Shown in pieces: positions 61,017 through 64,000 of a stretch of DNA of 64,000 nucleotides (positions are counted from its first letter, which is position 1; each line of letters begins with the position of its first letter). The DNA comes from BOG-994 sp049514215 (lineage in GTDB: Bacteria > Pseudomonadota > Gammaproteobacteria > Burkholderiales > Burkholderiaceae_D), in the NCBI GenBank assembly GCA_049514215.1, contig JBEKVI010000023.1, forward strand, positions 1 through 64,000, written 5' to 3'. The notes under the pieces are model-generated. The model was not told the DNA's origin, did not search any database, and worked only from the letters and a program-made list of their open reading frames with translations. The position numbers were made by a program, and so were the translations under genes.

Positions 61017-62102
61017 ATGGAGCGGATTGGCAAATACAGCGTCAAATGTCTGTTAGGCGAGGGCGCGACCAGCCTCGTCTACCTTTGCGAGGATCCGTTT
61101 ACCCTGCGCGAAGTCGCGGTCAAAACGGTCAAGCCCGAGGTGATGAACGACCCCCAGTCGGGTCAGTTGTTCCGCCGCCTTTTTGTGACCGAGGCATCGC
61201 TCGCCGGCCGGCTCACGCACCCGCACATCGCAGCGATCCTTGACGCCGTCAGTGACAGCACCCCGCCTTACCTCGTCGTAGAGTACGTGCCCGGGGGAAC
61301 GCTTGAGCCCTACTGCCGTCCGCAAAGCCTCCTGCCGCCCGAGCGCGCCGTTGAGGTGGTCTTCAAGTGTTCGCGCGCACTGGAGTTTGCGCATCGCATT
61401 GGCGTCACGCACCGTGATATCAAACCGGCCAACATCCTGATCGAAGACTCCAGTGGCGACATCCGCGACATCAAGATCACCGACTTTGGCGCGGCCTTGA
61501 CGGGTTCGAAGGACATTACCGCGGTCTCGGGCATCGGCTCGCCGGCCTACATGTCGCCCCAACAAGTCAAAGACCACCCTCTGGACCACCGTACGGATAT
61601 CTATTCGCTCGGTGTCGTTCTATTTCAGCTTTTGACCGGCAAGCTCCCCTACTCGGCCTCGAACAATTTCAGCCTCATCTACCAGATCGTCAATACGCCG
61701 CCGCCTGCGCCCTCGAGCCTGCGTTCCGGCTTGCCGGCGCAGCTGGACGCCATCGTCGCACGGGCGATGAGCAAGGACATCGACGAGCGTTATCAGAGCT
61801 GGCAGGAATTCTCCTTCGATCTGGCCGATATCTACCGAGACCGTGATGCGCTCGCCATGACCGATGAGCAGATCGCCGACTCCGAGAAATTCGTGACGCT
61901 GCGCGAGCTGAGCTTTTTCTCGCGCTTTAGCGATGTCGAACTCTGGGAGGTCGTGCGTCTGTCGGAGTGGAGCAAGCACCTCCCCGGGACGGTTCTCATC
62001 AAAGACGGTGAGAAAGGAGAGCACTTCTACATCGTGGCCCGCGGACAGGCCAAGGTGACCAATCGCTGTTTGATACTTATTCTCTTCTATTCGGTCTTGT
62101 GA
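61017..62102 (+). CDS. Ser/Thr protein kinase with truncated cyclic-nucleotide-binding domain
   Basis: 361 residues. Residues 6-265 form a complete Hanks-type kinase: glycine loop LLGEGATSLVYL, VAVKTVK lysine, catalytic HRDIKPANILI, DFGAAL, and SPAYMSPQQ. From about residue 293 a cyclic-nucleotide-binding domain begins (LRELSFFSRFSDVELWEVVR, GEHFYIVARGQAKV). It breaks off after about 50 residues and ends in NRCLILILFYSVL; the phosphate-binding cassette is missing. The AT-rich tail suggests a deletion or frameshift near 62055. The kinase part should be active. GGCGGGAGG precedes the ATG. Confidence 0.85.
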   Translation: MERIGKYSVKCLLGEGATSLVYLCEDPFTLREVAVKTVKPEVMNDPQSGQLFRRLFVTEASLAGRLTHPHIAAILDAVSDSTPPYLVVEYVPGGTLEPYCRPQSLLPPERAVEVVFKCSRALEFAHRIGVTHRDIKPANILIEDSSGDIRDIKITDFGAALTGSKDITAVSGIGSPAYMSPQQVKDHPLDHRTDIYSLGVVLFQLLTGKLPYSASNNFSLIYQIVNTPPPAPSSLRSGLPAQLDAIVARAMSKDIDERYQSWQEFSFDLADIYRDRDALAMTDEQIADSEKFVTLRELSFFSRFSDVELWEVVRLSEWSKHLPGTVLIKDGEKGEHFYIVARGQAKVTNRCLILILFYSVL

Positions 62103-62189
62103 ATCTCACTTTCGCCAACGACCGGCTAACGCAGGAGCGCAACGTCAGCGCCTAGCGTGCGAAATGCCACCGCGCGCGATTCGCGGGCT

Positions 62190-63578
62190 TTAGTCGCCCG
62201 CGATCATCATGTCGTCAATCAGGATGGATCCGCAAGACTTGTTGCCCCGAACGATCACGTCTGCACCGACGGCCGCAATTCCCGCAAAGATCTCGCGCAG
62301 ATTACCCGCAATCGTGATTTCCTCAACGGGATGCACGATGACCCCGTCCTCGACCCAAAAGCCGGTCGCTCCACGCGAATAGTCTCCGGTGACATAGTTC
62401 ACGCCCTGTCCCAAGAGATCGGTCACGAGCAATCCGCGGCCCAGGCGTCGTAGCATCCCTTCAAAGTCGTCGGCCAGAGAAGTCAGTGAACTCGTGATGG
62501 AAAGATTGTGCGAGCCCCCTGCATTGCCCGTGGTCGGAAGACCGAGCTTGCGTCCCGAGTAGCACGACAGGAAGTAGCCCTTGAGCGTACCGCGCTCGAC
62601 GACGACGCGCCTTTGCGTGCGCACCCCTTCCTCATCGAAGGAGGCGCTTCCCATCCCCTTGACGATGAAAGGATCATCGACGATGTCGATGTGGGGAGCG
62701 AAGAGGGACTCACCGAGTCCATCCACGAGAAACGAGCTCTTCCGATACAACGCACTCCCGCTGGCGGCCTGGGCAAACGCTCCCAGCAGCCCGGTCGCAA
62801 GCGGCGCCTCGAAGAGCACCGGCGCATGGCGCGTGGAGATCTTGCGGCTTCCCAGACGGGCGAGCGCACGCTGCGCCGCGTAGGTACCGACTTTTTCAGG
62901 CGCGGGAAGATCCGCGGGGTCACGGGCCGAGACGTACCAGTCGTCGCGTTGCAGATCGGCGCTGCCGCGCGCGTTGCGAGAGGCGATCGCACTCACGGCA
63001 ATACTGTGCCTCGAATAGGGATAGCCGCCGACAAAACCGCGCGAATTGGCGCTTAGAAAATGCCCGTGCTGAACTGACACGCTCGCCCCATCACTATTGC
63101 GCACCATGGGGCTGACAGCGTAAGCCGCGCTTTCCCCGGCGCGCCCCAACTCGACTGCTTCTTCTGCACCCAGATCCCAGGGATAGAAGAGGTCGAAGTC
63201 CTGAGGCGCTCGATCGAACAGTTCATCCTCGGGAAGTCCGGCGCAGTCGTCAGGCGCCGTGAAGCGGGCGATGTTGTAGGCCGCCTCGACCGTCTCTTTG
63301 AGCGAGCGCGACGAAAAGTCCGATGTGCTCGCGTTTCCGCGACGCACGGCCTTTCCGGTTCCGAGATAGACAGTAAGGCTAATGCCCTTGTCCTGGTTTT
63401 GCTCAATCGTCTCGACTTCACCTTTTCTGACGTTCACCGACAGCCCGCGACCTTCGCTGACTTCGACGACACAGTCGCTCGCCCCGACTGCTCGGGCGTG
63501 AGCCAGCGCGTCATCAGCGAGTTGGCGCAGTTTTTCCGGGGAATAGGTAAAGTAGTCGGATCGGGACGGGAGACTCAT
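62190..63578 (-). CDS. pmbA: TldE/PmbA family metallopeptidase subunit
   Basis: A 462-residue partner of TldD, a protease that processes microcin B17 and degrades antitoxins such as CcdA. Features are VVEVSEGRGLSVNVRKGEVE, QNQDKGISLTVYLGTGKAVR, FDEEGVRTQRRVVVERGTLK and the C-terminal TGFWVEDGVIVHPVEEITIA. The ATG at 63578 removes a non-conserved 50-codon extension. It is divergent from yjgA, as in many beta- and gamma-proteobacteria. Its role in maturing modified peptides elsewhere makes it a possible helper for the peptide system in this window (speculative). Confidence 0.92.
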   Translation of the reverse strand: MSLPSRSDYFTYSPEKLRQLADDALAHARAVGASDCVVEVSEGRGLSVNVRKGEVETIEQNQDKGISLTVYLGTGKAVRRGNASTSDFSSRSLKETVEAAYNIARFTAPDDCAGLPEDELFDRAPQDFDLFYPWDLGAEEAVELGRAGESAAYAVSPMVRNSDGASVSVQHGHFLSANSRGFVGGYPYSRHSIAVSAIASRNARGSADLQRDDWYVSARDPADLPAPEKVGTYAAQRALARLGSRKISTRHAPVLFEAPLATGLLGAFAQAASGSALYRKSSFLVDGLGESLFAPHIDIVDDPFIVKGMGSASFDEEGVRTQRRVVVERGTLKGYFLSCYSGRKLGLPTTGNAGGSHNLSITSSLTSLADDFEGMLRRLGRGLLVTDLLGQGVNYVTGDYSRGATGFWVEDGVIVHPVEEITIAGNLREIFAGIAAVGADVIVRGNKSCGSILIDDMMIAGD

Positions 63579-63731
63579 CCGGGCCTTTTTTCGAGAGTGA
63601 CGGCGGTGGGGGAAAACAAGCGGGCGCAGGCCCGAAGGTGCAGCAGGCAGTCGGTCTTTTCTTGGTAAAAGCCTTATGATAGCAGCCGAACCCACGACAC
63701 TCATCGCCCCCCTTCTTGCCGCACCCAATCC

Positions 63732-64000
63732 ATGATCTCCGCGAAGCCCAAAGGATCGGCTGATATCGGCCCGTCAGAAATGGCGGCGGATCACGCCCTC
63801 CTGGAGGGCTCCCTTGCCGAAGACGGATCGGACAAACCCAGCAAGAGCCAGCGCAAACGCGACATGCTGGCCCTTCAGGATCTCGGAGAGGAACTGGTCA
63901 AGCTCTCGGACGAGCGACTGGCCGCGCTGAAGATCCCCGAGGAGCTTTCTTTGGCCGTGCGCGAAGCGCAGCACATCCGTAGCCACGAGGGCCGCAGGCG
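63732..64000 (+). CDS. yjgA: YjgA/DarP (DUF615) protein, N-terminal part
   Basis: The frame starts at the ATG at 63732 and runs off the window, giving about 89 codons. After a variable acidic N-terminus comes the family motif KPSKSQRKRDMLALQDLGEE, then LVKLSDERLAALKIPEELSL and EAQHIRSHEGRRR. The protein associates with the large ribosomal subunit during assembly. It is divergent from pmbA, the usual arrangement. Confidence 0.88.
   Translation, partial: MISAKPKGSADIGPSEMAADHALLEGSLAEDGSDKPSKSQRKRDMLALQDLGEELVKLSDERLAALKIPEELSLAVREAQHIRSHEGRR

Overview
The window is GC-rich, densely coded chromosomal DNA from a Proteobacterium, most likely a betaproteobacterium (Burkholderiales/Nitrosomonadales type). 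The main evidence is gene order: folC - SPOR/dedD - cvpA - purF with metZ nearby, nadE next to a P-II gene, and argH followed by a LytS/LytTR pair and hemC-hemD-hemX-hemY-ppa are arrangements familiar from that class. I saw no rRNA, tRNA, CRISPR array, insertion sequence or phage gene.

Layout. 1-9.2 kb: end of a TPR protein, an acetamidase/formamidase-like enzyme, a secreted NHL-type beta-propeller, a Cdd1-like HhH protein, a complete polar amino-acid ABC importer (minus strand), an M50-like membrane protein, an FAH-family enzyme and a branched-chain-type binding protein. 9.2-16.5 kb: a LysR regulator divergent from indolepyruvate oxidoreductase iorA-iorB, then another binding protein and an FMN alpha-hydroxyacid oxidase; this reads as a 2-oxo/2-hydroxy acid catabolic island. 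16.7-22.6 kb: a TPR-GGDEF diguanylate cyclase, a serine hydrolase, YceI, SRPBCC, GFA and a small secreted protein. 22.7-25.3 kb: DUF2277 and two unrecognised genes, one with a 78-bp in-frame tandem duplication across its start. 25.3-31.6 kb: a glutathione transferase, a compact NAD-dependent formate dehydrogenase (NuoE/NuoF fusion plus Mo subunit) and an alpha/beta hydrolase.

31.9-39.7 kb is the most unusual region. It holds an HlyD-type adaptor, a C39-peptidase ABC exporter, a convergent divergent YcaO-like protein, a TPR-HD-GYP protein, and four tandem, near-identical 40-codon genes. Each small gene encodes a double-glycine leader followed by the same predicted seven-residue tail, SGSMIFE. 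I read this as an undescribed ribosomally made, possibly modified, exported peptide system, with cyclic-di-GMP turnover encoded next to the peptide genes.

39.9-64 kb is mostly housekeeping: metZ preceded by what I read as a SAM-II riboswitch with an intrinsic terminator, a DUF1697 gene, an acyl-CoA carboxyltransferase, an NAD(P)-binding protein, purF, cvpA, a SPOR protein, folC, a P-II gene, nadE, a FemAB-like acyltransferase, an EamA transporter, ppa, hemY-hemX-hemD-hemC, a LytTR two-component pair, argH, a Ser/Thr kinase with a cut-off cyclic-nucleotide domain, pmbA, and the start of a yjgA/DUF615 gene running off the edge.

Functions are read from recognisable motifs and remembered family features; no database search was possible. 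Starts were chosen from ribosome-binding sites, overlaps and family length where I could see them.
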